Shown here piece after piece: positions 30,845-40,521 of a stretch of 64,000 nt of DNA. The stretch's first letter is position 1, and every line of letters begins with the position of its first letter. Under the pieces are notes generated by a model. The model did no database searches and was not told the origin of the DNA. It was given only the letters and a program-made list of their open reading frames with translations. A program made the translations under genes and the position numbers. This DNA comes from CAYPNP01 sp964412195 (GTDB lineage: Bacteria; Acidobacteriota; JAAYUB01): the NCBI GenBank assembly GCA_964412195.1, contig CAYPNP010000006.1:143861-207860 (forward strand). The letters are read 5' to 3'.

Positions 30845-33547
30845 CTACCGCCCCAGCAGCGCCGGCCAGTTCAGCGTCACCGTGATGCCGGGCGGGGCGG
30901 CCCCCTCCGCCGGGATCGTCACCAGAAATCGGGACAGGTCGCCCGTCGCCGCCAGCCCGGTGATGGAGGGCGGCGGCACAAAGAGCACCCGCGGAGGGTG
31001 CGCTTTGAAGGTCGGCGCCGTTTCCACGTCCACGATGTAGATCGGGCCACCGCCGTAGAAGTACAGGCTGAGAGAAAACATCAGCAGTTCCTTGCCGTCC
31101 CTCGACCACTGGGCGATGGTTCCCCCCGCGGTCGACACCCGGATCTTCTCTCCCGGATCGGGGAAAGACCGCACGTAGATCTCCGGCGCGCCCGTCTCGT
31201 CCGAGTCGTACGCGAGCCAGCGCCCGTCGGGCGAGATGCTGGCTGCGTCCTCCGAGAATGGGGTACGGAGGAACGGCACCGGCGTGCGGTCCCCCAGCAT
31301 CGGCCGCAGCCAGAGGTCATACTGGCTCCCCTCCCCGGACTGGGAAAAGACAAAATACTTTCCGTCAGGCGACCACGCCGCAGGGAACGTGAAGAGCGCG
31401 TCGGACTCGACCAGCGGCTCCGGCTGCCCGCCCCCGCTGACCGGCACGGTGTACACGGCATAGCGGCCGTTCCGGTCGTACATGTAGGCGATGCGGACGC
31501 TGTCGGGCGACCAGACTATCGGCGCGTTCAGGCCGCCGCCTCCTGCCGCGACCCGGCCGTCAAAGGTGAGGCGGGTGGTCACGGATCGCCGCAGATCCAC
31601 CAGCCACAGGTCGTAGCTGGTGGGGGAATTGAACTTGGCAACCGTCGCCCACCGGCCGTCCGGTGAAAGGGCTGGATAGGAATAGCTGCCCGGCGGCATC
31701 GGAATCTTGCCCGTCTGACGGCCGGCGCGATCGAGCCAGACCAGTTCGGTCCGGGGGGGAGCGGCGGCCGGATGGGCGAGAACGCCTTGCTCCGATGCGG
31801 AAAGTGCCGCTGCTCCGTCAAACACCGCCTGGGGCGGCGATCCGCCGAATGGCATGATGTTGCCCACCGGTTGCAGGCTGGATCGGTCGAAGCGCTGGGC
31901 GACCATGCGGTCGCCCAGGGTGAAGAGGAGATAACCGGGCTCGGCGTAGACCGGCGCCGAACTGGCTGAGGCGATGCGCCGGGACTCCTTCGAGTGCAGC
32001 GCGCCGAGGTGGACGTCGAACCGGCCATCTTTCCGGGGCAGGCTGACATACAGGAAGTGCCAGCCGTCGGGGAGGAAACTGGGGAAACGGAGCGCGGTCT
32101 CCCCCCGCGCCGGATCCGGCTTCGCAACCTCGACCGGTTCGCCGCCCTCGGCCGGTATCTTCCACAGGGAGCCCATCGCCACCGGCGCATAGACGATGCC
32201 GCCGTCCCTGCTCCATGTGCCGCCGCGCCCGTCGGGGGCGTCGCAGATCGCTTCCGGCGGGCCGCCGGACACGGGGACTTTGTGCAGCTTGCCCTGCGCG
32301 AAGAACGCGACCGAGCGGCTGTCGGGGGACCAGAAAGGGCAGGTGGCGCCCTCGGTGCCGGACAGCGGCTGCGCGTCGAGTGATTTCAGCGGCCGCACCC
32401 ACAGCCGCATCGTGCCGGCGGCGTCCATCACCGTGAAGACAAGCCTCTGCCCGTCCGGGGAGATCGCGGCCGCCGTGACATCGGTCACGAGCGTTCCGCC
32501 CTCCGGCGCCGTGACGGCGAAGCGCACAGGTTCGGGCACCGGCGGCGGGGCCGAGCGGAGTCCGGCCCACCGCCCGGCCAGAAAGGCGCCGCCCGCGCCC
32601 AGGACAAGAAGCAGGCCCAGGCCGGCGGAGAGCGGGAGCCACCGGCGCCGGCGCCCGGGCAGCGCCGCCCCCTGCGGCCCGGTGCTCCCGGAAGGCGCCG
32701 CCAGGGCCTTCAGGTGGAACGCCAGGTCGCGGGCGGACTGGAACCGGTCGGCCGGGTGCTTCTCCAGGCAGTGTTCGACGAGTTTTACCAGGCCGGACGG
32801 GATAGTCGGGTCCAGCGCCGCCAGGTCCGGCGGATCTTCCTTCAGGATCGCGTTCAATGTTTCCACCGTCGTGGCCTGATGAAAGGCCCGCGATCCCGAC
32901 AGCATCTCGTACAAGACGCAGCCCAGCGAGAAGAGGTCCGTCCGGTGATCCACCGCCTCCCCCCGCACCTGCTCCGGCGACATGTACCCCGCCGTCCCCA
33001 GCACCGTCCCCGGGTCCGTCCCCGCCCGCGGCCGAACGCTCTCCGTGTCGTCGCCGGCCGGCAACGGCGGCGTCACCTTCGCCAGCCCGAAGTCCAGGAT
33101 CTTCATCCGGCCGTCGGCGGTCACGAACAGGTTCTCCGGCTTCAGGTCCCGGTGGATGATCCGGTGCTCGTGCGCCGCCGCCAGCGCCGCGGCGATCTCC
33201 ACCCCCCAGCCGGCCGCCTTCCGCGGCGGAATCTTCCCCTGCACCAGCCGCTCCCGCAATGTCTCCCCCTCCAGCAACTCGGTGACCAGGTACGGCCGGC
33301 CCTCGTGATCGCCCACGTCGTAGACCGCCAGGATCCCCGGGTGGTTCAGCGCCGCCGCCGCCCGCACCTCCTGCTCGAAGCGCCGCCGCTGCTCCGCATC
33401 CGCCGCGAGTTCCGGGGACAGCAGCTTGATCGCCACGTCCCGCCCCAGCCGCTCGTCCCGGGCGCGGTACACCTCGCCCATTCCGCCCGCGCCGAGCGGG
33501 GCCACGATCTCGTAGGGCCCCAGACGTGTGCCTGCCGAGAGCGCCAT
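30845..33547 (-). CDS. Ser/Thr protein kinase with beta-propeller sensor domain
   Basis: 900 residues; GGAGGGGTGACCG precedes the ATG. The kinase domain (about 10-265) shows LGAGGMGEVYRARD, Lys41, HRDLKPEN (132-139) and DFGLA (152-156). A membrane span lies at about 303-325 (LSAGLGLLLVLGAGGAFLAG). About 560 extracytoplasmic residues follow, with TolB/PD40-type propeller repeats (ISPDGQRLVFT, WSPDSRSVAFF, LSPDGRWATVA, WSPDGKYFVFSQ, ISPDGRWLAYDSDETG). The propeller presumably senses an envelope ligand and signals through the span. It is in the same orientation as the two kinases upstream but separated by about 350 bp. Confidence 0.92.
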   Translation of the reverse strand: MALSAGTRLGPYEIVAPLGAGGMGEVYRARDERLGRDVAIKLLSPELAADAEQRRRFEQEVRAAAALNHPGILAVYDVGDHEGRPYLVTELLEGETLRERLVQGKIPPRKAAGWGVEIAAALAAAHEHRIIHRDLKPENLFVTADGRMKILDFGLAKVTPPLPAGDDTESVRPRAGTDPGTVLGTAGYMSPEQVRGEAVDHRTDLFSLGCVLYEMLSGSRAFHQATTVETLNAILKEDPPDLAALDPTIPSGLVKLVEHCLEKHPADRFQSARDLAFHLKALAAPSGSTGPQGAALPGRRRRWLPLSAGLGLLLVLGAGGAFLAGRWAGLRSAPPPVPEPVRFAVTAPEGGTLVTDVTAAAISPDGQRLVFTVMDAAGTMRLWVRPLKSLDAQPLSGTEGATCPFWSPDSRSVAFFAQGKLHKVPVSGGPPEAICDAPDGRGGTWSRDGGIVYAPVAMGSLWKIPAEGGEPVEVAKPDPARGETALRFPSFLPDGWHFLYVSLPRKDGRFDVHLGALHSKESRRIASASSAPVYAEPGYLLFTLGDRMVAQRFDRSSLQPVGNIMPFGGSPPQAVFDGAAALSASEQGVLAHPAAAPPRTELVWLDRAGRQTGKIPMPPGSYSYPALSPDGRWATVAKFNSPTSYDLWLVDLRRSVTTRLTFDGRVAAGGGGLNAPIVWSPDSVRIAYMYDRNGRYAVYTVPVSGGGQPEPLVESDALFTFPAAWSPDGKYFVFSQSGEGSQYDLWLRPMLGDRTPVPFLRTPFSEDAASISPDGRWLAYDSDETGAPEIYVRSFPDPGEKIRVSTAGGTIAQWSRDGKELLMFSLSLYFYGGGPIYIVDVETAPTFKAHPPRVLFVPPPSITGLAATGDLSRFLVTIPAEGAAPPGITVTLNWPALLGR

Positions 33548-33720
33548 CGGTCACCCCTCCGGACGACCACCCCAGCCTGACAGGGTCGGCCCGGCCTCCC
33601 GCCGACGGGCGCAATGCCTCTGCTGTCAGCCGATAACAGAACTGCCCTGAGCATATCCCCGTGGGACGGGGCTGTCAAGGGCGGAGAAGCTGCGATTCCT
33701 GCAGGAACCACTTCGAACCG
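33548..33720. other. Intergenic, promoter region of the 30845 kinase
   Basis: No gene seen. It contains scattered dyads (ctgtcagccgataacag near 33624) but no clear box pair. Confidence 0.3.
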
Positions 33721-33723
33721 TGG

Positions 33724-33849
33724 GTAGTCTGGGGGTGGCCCACCCCGGAACGCCAGCCAAAGAAAAACAGGCCCCGGGACCAATGTCCGGCGCGTGCTCA
33801 ATCGGCCTGCGCCTAACGACGTGTTCCGGGTCCGGCGGACCCGGACTAC
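33724..33849. repeat. Paired inverted GTAG-headed REP-like element
   Basis: Left arm gtagtctgggggtggcccac then cccggaac. The right arm in reverse complement is gtagtccgggtccgccggac then ccggaaca, itself a near-perfect hairpin. 126 bp end to end with unrelated sequence between the arms. Confidence 0.75.
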
Positions 33850-33892
33850 GGGCAGTCCCGGGCCGGCTCAGCCGGAGGAGAGAATCTGGACG

Positions 33893-36274
33893 TCACTTCT
33901 TCAATGCCCACGGCAGATTCAGCTTGCGGACCAGGGCCTGGAAGCGCGGATTGGAACGGATGGGGTCATAGAGGGGCTTGGCAAGGTCGATCACGAGCGG
34001 GTCCCTCACCCGGTATCCCTCCTCCAGCCAATCGAGCGCACGTTCGTAGTCTCTTGCGTCCATGTACCGCAGGGCGATGTTGGTGGGCATATATACGCGC
34101 TGGTCGATGAAGGCCGGGACCCCGCTAGTCTGCCTGTATCGCGCCGCCAGGAGGTCGCCGAGGCGCCGCTGGGCACCCTCGTATCCCCCCTCCGCCAGGC
34201 CCTTTTGGAATGCCGCCATGCGCCCGGGATCCTTGGCGATCCGCTTGCGCTGCTGGGCCAGCAATTCAGCCCGCGCACCCTTGGCGATCCAGGACACTTG
34301 CCGCGCCCCTTCGGCACCGGCGTCATCGGGCTGCAGGGACAGCGCCCGATCCGCCGCGGCAATAGCCTCATCGTATCGCCGGGAATGATACAGAGTCGAG
34401 GCATACGTGGAGTGGAACCGAACATTGAAGGGGTCCAGCTCGATGGCCCGGCGGTTGTGGTATAGCGCTTCGTCCAGACGTCCCAGGACGACAGATAGGA
34501 ATACAGCGTAGAATGAATGTGTGACGGCCGCGTTGGGGTTGATTGCGAGAGCCCGCCGCCACTCCGACTCGGCGCCGGCCCAGTCCCAGTCGACGACTGT
34601 CTTGACCATGGCCAGTGCCGCATGGGCCTCCGCGGCGTCGTCGTCGAGTTCGATGGCCCGGCGGGCGGCTTCTTTCGCCTTGGAACCGGCCACCTCGGGC
34701 AGGGTGATGCCATACTGTGAGCGGGCTACCCAAACCAGAGCGAGGCCTTCGAAGGCGGGCGCATAGTTCGGGTCCTTGGCCAGCGCCAGATTGAAGTACC
34801 GCTCGGCGGTATCGAAATCCGCCGGTGATATTTTGTACAAGAACTGAAAACCCTTGAGATGTGCTTCGTGGGCTTCCGGATTGACGGAGCGGATGTTGGC
34901 CAGGCGCGCCTGCTCCGCCGGCAGGAGCTTGAGCGCCAGGGCCCCCGACACCTTCTTCGCCACGTCGCTCTGCAGCGCCAGCACTCCCGCCATCTCCCGC
35001 TCGAACGCGTCCGCCCACAGCTGCGATTGGTCCCCCACCCGGATCAGCTCCGCCGTCACCCGCACCCGCCCCCCCTCCCGCACCGCGCTCCCCTCCAGAA
35101 TGTAATCGACGCCCAGTTCCTTGCCGATCTGGTCCACCCCCTTGTCGCTCTTCTTGTAGCGCATGATGGAGGTCCGCGCGATCACGCTCAGCGTCGCCGG
35201 GTGCAGTCGCCCCAGCTGGTTGATCAGCTCCTGCGTCAAGCCGTCGCTCAGGTACTCCTGTTCCGGGTCCCCGCTCAGGTTCGCCAGCGGCAGCACCGCC
35301 AGCCGGATCAGGGGCGCCTGCGCCGGGAACGGCCACCAGCCGTTCCGCCAGGCGACGAGTCCGAAGCTCACCATGACGACCACCACCGCTGCAATCGCCA
35401 GGGCCGGCCACCGCCGCCGGACGCGGGCCGGCCGCAGCGCCGCCAGCGCCGCCGCGCTCCTCTCGGGCCCCAGGCACTCCGCCAGCGCCCGCCCCAGCTC
35501 CTCTGCGGTGGCATACCGATCCTCCGGCTGCTTCGCCAGACAGCGACTGACCACTTCCTGCAAGCCCGGCGGTGCGTCGATACCCAGCTCCGCCAGCGGG
35601 ACAGGCGCCTCGTTCAGGATCCCGTACATGATCGCCTGGGCGTACTCCCCCCGGAAGGGCGGGCTCCCCGTGATCAGCTCATGCAGCACCACCCCCAGCG
35701 ACCACAGGTCCGACCGGGCGTCGGCGTTCTCCCCCTGCACCTGCTCCGGCGCCATGTACGCCGCCGTCCCCAGCGTAGATCCGCTCTGCGTCAGCACCGA
35801 CGCCCCCGAAAGCTTGGCCAGCCCGAAGTCCAGGATCTTCACTTGCCCTTTGTTCGTCAGGAACAGGTTCGCCGGCTTGATGTCCCGGTGCACGATGCCC
35901 CGGGCGTGGGCCTCCGACAGCCCCGCCGCCGCCTGCAGCGCCAGCCCCGCCGCCTCCGCCCACGGCAGCGGCCCCGCCTTCAGCCGCTCCCGCAGCGTCT
36001 GCCCCTCGTAGCAGGCCATGGCCAGGAAAAGCTGCCCGTCGCTTTCCCCCACCTCGTAGACCGCGCAGATGTTGGGGTGGTCCAGCCGCGCCGCCGCCCG
36101 CGCCTCGTGCAGGAAGCGCTGCTTCGCGTCGGCGTCCCGCGTCAGCTCCGGCGGCAGGAACTTCAGCGCCACCGTCCGCTGCAGCGCCGTGTCCTCCGCC
36201 CGGTATACCACCCCCATCCCGCCCTCTCCGAGCTGCTCCAGGATCCGGTAGTGGGACACCGTCCGGCCGATCAC
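33893..36274 (-). CDS. Ser/Thr protein kinase with TolB-like and TPR regions, membrane-anchored
   Basis: 793 residues from the GTG at 36274. It starts at VIGRTVSHYRI, matching the MIGRTISHYRI start of the upstream paralogue, and AGGAGA lies 6-7 nt upstream; the frame stays open further up but inside the previous gene. The GTG overlaps that gene's TGA (GTGA). Kinase domain about 10-265: LGEGGMGVVYRAED, Lys38, HRDIKPAN (129-136), DFGLAKL (149-155). A membrane span near 283-305 (ALAIAAVVVVMVSFGLVAW) is followed by a TolB/FlgO-like module (about 322-460) and TPR-like repeats (about 490-790). It is a tandem duplicate of the next kinase, which lacks the span. Confidence 0.92.
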   Translation of the reverse strand: MIGRTVSHYRILEQLGEGGMGVVYRAEDTALQRTVALKFLPPELTRDADAKQRFLHEARAAARLDHPNICAVYEVGESDGQLFLAMACYEGQTLRERLKAGPLPWAEAAGLALQAAAGLSEAHARGIVHRDIKPANLFLTNKGQVKILDFGLAKLSGASVLTQSGSTLGTAAYMAPEQVQGENADARSDLWSLGVVLHELITGSPPFRGEYAQAIMYGILNEAPVPLAELGIDAPPGLQEVVSRCLAKQPEDRYATAEELGRALAECLGPERSAAALAALRPARVRRRWPALAIAAVVVVMVSFGLVAWRNGWWPFPAQAPLIRLAVLPLANLSGDPEQEYLSDGLTQELINQLGRLHPATLSVIARTSIMRYKKSDKGVDQIGKELGVDYILEGSAVREGGRVRVTAELIRVGDQSQLWADAFEREMAGVLALQSDVAKKVSGALALKLLPAEQARLANIRSVNPEAHEAHLKGFQFLYKISPADFDTAERYFNLALAKDPNYAPAFEGLALVWVARSQYGITLPEVAGSKAKEAARRAIELDDDAAEAHAALAMVKTVVDWDWAGAESEWRRALAINPNAAVTHSFYAVFLSVVLGRLDEALYHNRRAIELDPFNVRFHSTYASTLYHSRRYDEAIAAADRALSLQPDDAGAEGARQVSWIAKGARAELLAQQRKRIAKDPGRMAAFQKGLAEGGYEGAQRRLGDLLAARYRQTSGVPAFIDQRVYMPTNIALRYMDARDYERALDWLEEGYRVRDPLVIDLAKPLYDPIRSNPRFQALVRKLNLPWALKK

Positions 36275-38523
36275 GGAGAGTCTCCTGACAAGAGGTTCAG
36301 TCGGCGCAGCAACTGACCGAAGCGTGGATCGCCTCGGACCGGAATCAGGAAGTGAAACGATTTGATCCCCATGATCAGCGGATCGCGGGCCTCGACCGCC
36401 CGGTCCATCCACTCGAAGGCGGTGTCCCACTGTGCGAGGCCGCCGTAGCCGAATGCGAAGGTGGTCGGAGGCACGTAGCGGGAAGCCGCGGAGAGCCGTG
36501 CGCTCTCCAGCAGCCGGAGGGCTTCCTCCCGCTGTCCGGCCCGGCCCGAGGCAAAGGCGAGGAAGCCCAGCGTGAACGGAATCCCGCCCGACAGCTCGTG
36601 GGCCTTCTGAAGGATCTTCACCGCCTCCAGGTTCTCCCCGGCCCCTTCAAACCCCACCCCAAGCACCCAGTGGCCGAGGAAATGCGTCGGGTCCAGCTCG
36701 ATCATGTGCCGCCCCTCCTCGATCACCCGGTCGAACCGGTGCGCCAGGAGCGCCACCGCGCCAACCCACCAGCGGGTGAACAGCGAGAGAGGGTCGGTGC
36801 GCACCACGGCTTCGAGCTCGGCCATTCCCTCGTCGACCCTGCCGTGGGGAATCAGCAAGCTGATCACGTACCGCAGGCGGACCTGCGGCGAATGCGGGTT
36901 CAGCTCGAACGCCCGGCCCAGCTCCCGTTCCACTTCGGGCCAGTTGAAGTCCAACTCCTTGCGGAGCATGCCGAGCAGCGCATGGGTCTCGGCCAGAGTA
37001 TCATCCAGCTCCAGCGCGCGCAGCGCGTGCCAGGTGCTGGCGGTAAAGGCCTCGCGCGGCGGCACTCCTCCGAAGAACCCCAGGAACCACTGAAGCTCGG
37101 CCAAGGCGTCGTAGGCGACGGCCAGCTGGGGATCGCGAACGATGGCCCGTTCGTAGCACGCCCCGGCCTTGGCCAGCGCGTCCGGCGTCCCCCGGGCGAA
37201 ATGGTACCGGCCTTCGAGATAGGTGCCGTACGCCTCCGCGTCCACGGCGGCGCGGCGGCGCTCCTCCGGTTTGCCTGCCAGACCGGCGCTCAGCCTCGCG
37301 GCGATCGCCGCGGCGATCTCGTCCTCCAGCGCCAGTGCGTCCGTCAGCTCGCGGTCGTAGCGCTCGCTCCACACGTGGGCGCCGTCGGCGGCGTTGATCA
37401 GCTGTGCCGTCACGCGCACCCGGTTTCCCGACCGGCGAACGCTCCCCTCCATCAGACTGCCGGCACCGAGGCGCGCGCCGGCCTCGCGGGCGTCGAGCCC
37501 CATCCGCGCCACCGCGAAGGCGGAAGTCCGGGCGATCACCGCCAGGCCGGGGATACGGGTGAGCGCGTTGATGACCTCTTCCGCCAGCCCCTCGCAAAGG
37601 AAGTCGTCCTCCTTCGCGCCGCTCATGTTGGCAAAGGGCAGGACGGCGATCGAGGGCTTTTCCCGGCCGGCTTCCGGCACGAAACGGACCCCGGGGCCCG
37701 TCCGCGCCGCCGGCCGCAGGCACGCGGCCAATGCCTTCGCCAGCTCTTCGGCCGAGGCGAAGCGATCCTCCGGCTGTTTGGCCAGGCACCGGTCAAGGAC
37801 CGCCTGCAGCTCCCGCGGCGCCTCCACTCCCAACATCGTGAGCGGCAGCGGCGACTCGTGCACGATGCCGTACATCACCGCCTGGGCGTATTCTCCGGCG
37901 AACGGCGGCCGCCCCGCCACCAGCTCGAAGAGCACCACGCCCAGCGACCACAGGTCCGAACGGGCGTCCGCCGCCTCCCCCCGCACCAGCTCGGGCGCCA
38001 TGTACGAAGCCGTCCCCAGCGTCGATCCATCCTTCGTCAGCACCGACGCCCCCGCCAGCTTCGCCAGCCCGAAGTCCAGGATCTTCACCGTCCCTTCCGC
38101 CGTCAGGAACAGGTTGGCCGGCTTGACGTCCCGGTGGACGATCCCCTTCCCGTGCGCGTGCGCCAAGCCCGCCGCTACCTGCCGCGCCAACTCCGCCGCC
38201 TCCGCCCACGGCACCGGTCCCCGCTGGATCTTCTCCCGGAGTGTCGCCCCCTCGTAGCACGCCAGGACGAGAAAGAGTTGCCCCTCGGCGCTCTCGGCGA
38301 CCTCGTGGACCGTGCAAATGTTCGGGTGGTCCAGCCGCGCCGCCGCCCGCGCCTCGTGCAGGAAGCGCTGCTTGGCTTCGGCGTCCCGGGTCAGCTCCGG
38401 CGGCAGGAACTTGAGGGCCACCGTGCGTTGCAGGGCGGTGTCCTCCGCCTTGTACACCACCCCCATCCCGCCCTCGCCGAGCTTCGCCAGGATCCGGTAG
38501 TGGGAAATCGTCCGGCCGATCAT
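36271..38523 (-). CDS. Ser/Thr protein kinase with TolB-like and TPR regions, soluble paralogue
   Basis: 750 residues. Start ATG at 38523 with a weak GGGGA upstream. Kinase domain: MIGRTISHYRILAKLGEGG opening, Lys38, HRDVKPAN (130-137), DFGLAKL (150-156). Its N-terminal 270 residues are very similar to the downstream kinase, also at DNA level, while the C-terminal parts have diverged. There is no membrane span; the TolB-like module starts near 295 (SIAVLPFANMSGAKEDDFL) and TPR-like repeats fill about 430-745. It is the first gene of a two-gene unit and is translationally coupled to the second by a 4-base GTGA overlap. Confidence 0.92.
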   Translation of the reverse strand: MIGRTISHYRILAKLGEGGMGVVYKAEDTALQRTVALKFLPPELTRDAEAKQRFLHEARAAARLDHPNICTVHEVAESAEGQLFLVLACYEGATLREKIQRGPVPWAEAAELARQVAAGLAHAHGKGIVHRDVKPANLFLTAEGTVKILDFGLAKLAGASVLTKDGSTLGTASYMAPELVRGEAADARSDLWSLGVVLFELVAGRPPFAGEYAQAVMYGIVHESPLPLTMLGVEAPRELQAVLDRCLAKQPEDRFASAEELAKALAACLRPAARTGPGVRFVPEAGREKPSIAVLPFANMSGAKEDDFLCEGLAEEVINALTRIPGLAVIARTSAFAVARMGLDAREAGARLGAGSLMEGSVRRSGNRVRVTAQLINAADGAHVWSERYDRELTDALALEDEIAAAIAARLSAGLAGKPEERRRAAVDAEAYGTYLEGRYHFARGTPDALAKAGACYERAIVRDPQLAVAYDALAELQWFLGFFGGVPPREAFTASTWHALRALELDDTLAETHALLGMLRKELDFNWPEVERELGRAFELNPHSPQVRLRYVISLLIPHGRVDEGMAELEAVVRTDPLSLFTRWWVGAVALLAHRFDRVIEEGRHMIELDPTHFLGHWVLGVGFEGAGENLEAVKILQKAHELSGGIPFTLGFLAFASGRAGQREEALRLLESARLSAASRYVPPTTFAFGYGGLAQWDTAFEWMDRAVEARDPLIMGIKSFHFLIPVRGDPRFGQLLRRLNLLSGDSP

Positions 38524-38639
38524 GGTTTCCCCGGAAAGATAAACAGTGAAGTTGCCTAAAACACGCCGGATAATTTAGTTGAATTATACTCCAACGATAT
38601 CCTATCCACAAACGGCGGAGCCGGGGAGGCAATTGGGAT

Positions 38640-38908
38640 GATTGCGGATTGCGGATTGCGGATTAGGGATCGGGGAACGGAATTCGACGCGGATGAACGC
38701 GGATCGTATGGATTGACGCGGATCTATCCAACTCATGGCTGGAATCCGTGGGATTTCCATCGGATCCGCGGGAATCCGCGTTCATCCGCGTCGAGGATTA
38801 CCTCTGCAGACTCTGCGTTACAGCGTGTAGATGATTGGTTCGATTACGATTACGAGCACGATTACGATTACGAGCACGAGCACGATCGGTCGCCGGTCAG
38901 CGGGTGAG
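38640..38908. repeat. Composite repeat H-C-B-A-D
   Basis: attgcggattgcggattgcg (H, 38641-38664); C-word hairpin arms gacgcggatgaacgcggat (38695) and atccgcgttcatccgcgtcg (38775); B-like ctctgcagactctgcg (38802); attacgagcacgattacg (A, 38842-38885); ggtcgccggtcagcggg (D, to about 38906). The D word contains the stop codon of the rRNA methyltransferase gene (38897-38899). The stretch 38524-38639 has only an AT-richer patch, probably the kinase promoter. Confidence 0.85.
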
Positions 38909-40237
38909 AACGGCGCAGAACATGCCGGCCAGGCGGTGCTGGTGGGGCAGGATCTGGAAGTACTCCTCGCCGGTGAATTCCTTCAACGTTTCGGCCGGGA
39001 TCCAGAAGCCCTTGGCGTGGTGCTTCGCCAGGAACTCGGCCGGCGGCACCAGGCGCCACTCCGGGTGGGTCTTGAGGAAGCGGTGGACCACCTTGTGGTT
39101 CTCCTCGCGGAACACCGAGCAGGTGATGTAGAACAGCAGCCCGCCCGCCTTCATCAGCGGCGAGGCGTCCTCCAGGATCTCCAGCTGCAGCTTGTTCAGC
39201 TCGAACAGGTCCTTGACTTCGAGCTTCCACTTCAGCTCGGGCTGGTGGCGGAAGAAGCCACTGCCGCTGCAGGGCGCGTCCACGACGATCCGGTCGAAGG
39301 TCCCCTCCAGCTTCTTGATGGCGCGCAGGCCGGACAGGCGCACGTTCCCGATCCCGTCCGCCCGCAGCCGCCGCTGCAGGCTCTCCAGCCGCCAGTGGGT
39401 GCGGTCGTGGGCGTACACCTCGCCCTTGCCCTTCATCAGGTGCCCCAGGAGCAGGGTCTTGCCCCCCTCGCCGGCGCAGTAGTCCAGCAGCCGCTCGCCC
39501 GGCTTGGGGTTGACGTAGAGGCAGACCAGCTGCGACGACTGGTTCTGCATCACGAAGCGCCCCTCCCGGTGGCCGGGGTGGTTCAGCGGGTCCATGTCGC
39601 GCTCGGCCACGATCCCGAAGGGCGAGTACGACGACGGCTTGCAGCGCACGTGGTCCGCCTGGAGCTGCGCCAGCAGCTCGTCGCGCGAGTTCTTCAGCGG
39701 GTTGATCCGCAGGTCCACGTCCGGCAGGGAGTTGTTGAACTGGCAGAACCGGATGACCTCTTGGTATGGGTACACGGCGAGCCACTTGCGGATCATCCAC
39801 AGCGGGTGGGAGTGGTACCGCCACAGGAACACCGGATCCTCCGGAGTGGTCTTGGGGAAGATCGTCTCCTGCTTCGTCTCGTGGAGGAACCGCCGGAACT
39901 TCCGCACCCGGGACTTGACCTCCAGCAACTGGTAGACCGCCTCGTCCACCGGGGAGTGCTCCTTCTGGTGGAAATAGTGGTAGAGGAAGAAATAGCGCAG
40001 GTCCAGGGGCTGGTCCTCGCGGTCCGGCGAGTCCTTGATGAACGCTTCGGCCGCCGTCCAGTAGCGGTTCTTCAGCTGGACGCTCCGGTGCAGGAAGTCC
40101 CGCGCCCACCCCCGCTCGGCCCGGCTGAGCTTGCGGCCCTTGAGGTAGCCCCGCAGCGCCTGGCGGAGGAACACGCCCTGGGCCAGCACGCTGGTGAGGG
40201 CGTCCTGCAGTTCGCGGAGGTCCCGGAGGGTGATCAT
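38897..40237 (-). CDS. RsmB/NOP-type RNA m5C methyltransferase
   Basis: 446 residues; AAAGGA precedes the ATG. It methylates cytosine C5 in RNA, most likely 16S rRNA, using S-adenosylmethionine. An N-terminal helical NusB-like region (about 1-140) precedes the catalytic domain: LLDYCAGEGGKTLLL (SAM binding), DAPCSGSGFFRH (motif IV, with the Cys that releases the product) and YITCSVFREEN (motif VI, with the catalytic Cys). All catalytic residues are present. YCAGEGGKT differs slightly from the commoner CAAPGGKT. The stop codon lies inside a D-type repeat word. Confidence 0.88.
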   Translation of the reverse strand: MITLRDLRELQDALTSVLAQGVFLRQALRGYLKGRKLSRAERGWARDFLHRSVQLKNRYWTAAEAFIKDSPDREDQPLDLRYFFLYHYFHQKEHSPVDEAVYQLLEVKSRVRKFRRFLHETKQETIFPKTTPEDPVFLWRYHSHPLWMIRKWLAVYPYQEVIRFCQFNNSLPDVDLRINPLKNSRDELLAQLQADHVRCKPSSYSPFGIVAERDMDPLNHPGHREGRFVMQNQSSQLVCLYVNPKPGERLLDYCAGEGGKTLLLGHLMKGKGEVYAHDRTHWRLESLQRRLRADGIGNVRLSGLRAIKKLEGTFDRIVVDAPCSGSGFFRHQPELKWKLEVKDLFELNKLQLEILEDASPLMKAGGLLFYITCSVFREENHKVVHRFLKTHPEWRLVPPAEFLAKHHAKGFWIPAETLKEFTGEEYFQILPHQHRLAGMFCAVLTR

Positions 40238-40327
40238 GGCGTTCCTTTCCCGTCAGAGTTGCATGATTGTAACCCATCCCGCCGTGGAAGGGAACGGAAA
40301 GCGCAGCCTGCCGGGCACGGGGCTTGG

Positions 40328-40403
40328 GTAGTCCGGGTCCGCCGGCCCCGGAACAGCGGGGGCGAAGACAAAGCCGGTTCCGGGGCGGGCCGACCCAGAC
40401 TAC
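40328..40403. repeat. Paired inverted GTAG-headed REP-like element
   Basis: Left arm gtagtccgggtccgccggcc then ccggaaca. Right arm in reverse complement gtagtctgggtcggcccgcc then ccggaac. The two arms are nearly identical, 76 bp in total. It lies about 120 bp outside the RAYT element. Confidence 0.8.
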
Positions 40404-40521
40404 CCAATCGAATGTCATGGTGGCTCTGTCACAGCCCGGACGCCGGCGAGCGGTCAGTACCGGTGCGCGTCAGAGGCTGTGTCGCAATAGCCAATCACGA
40501 GTGGGTTGAACGGGAGGCGTC

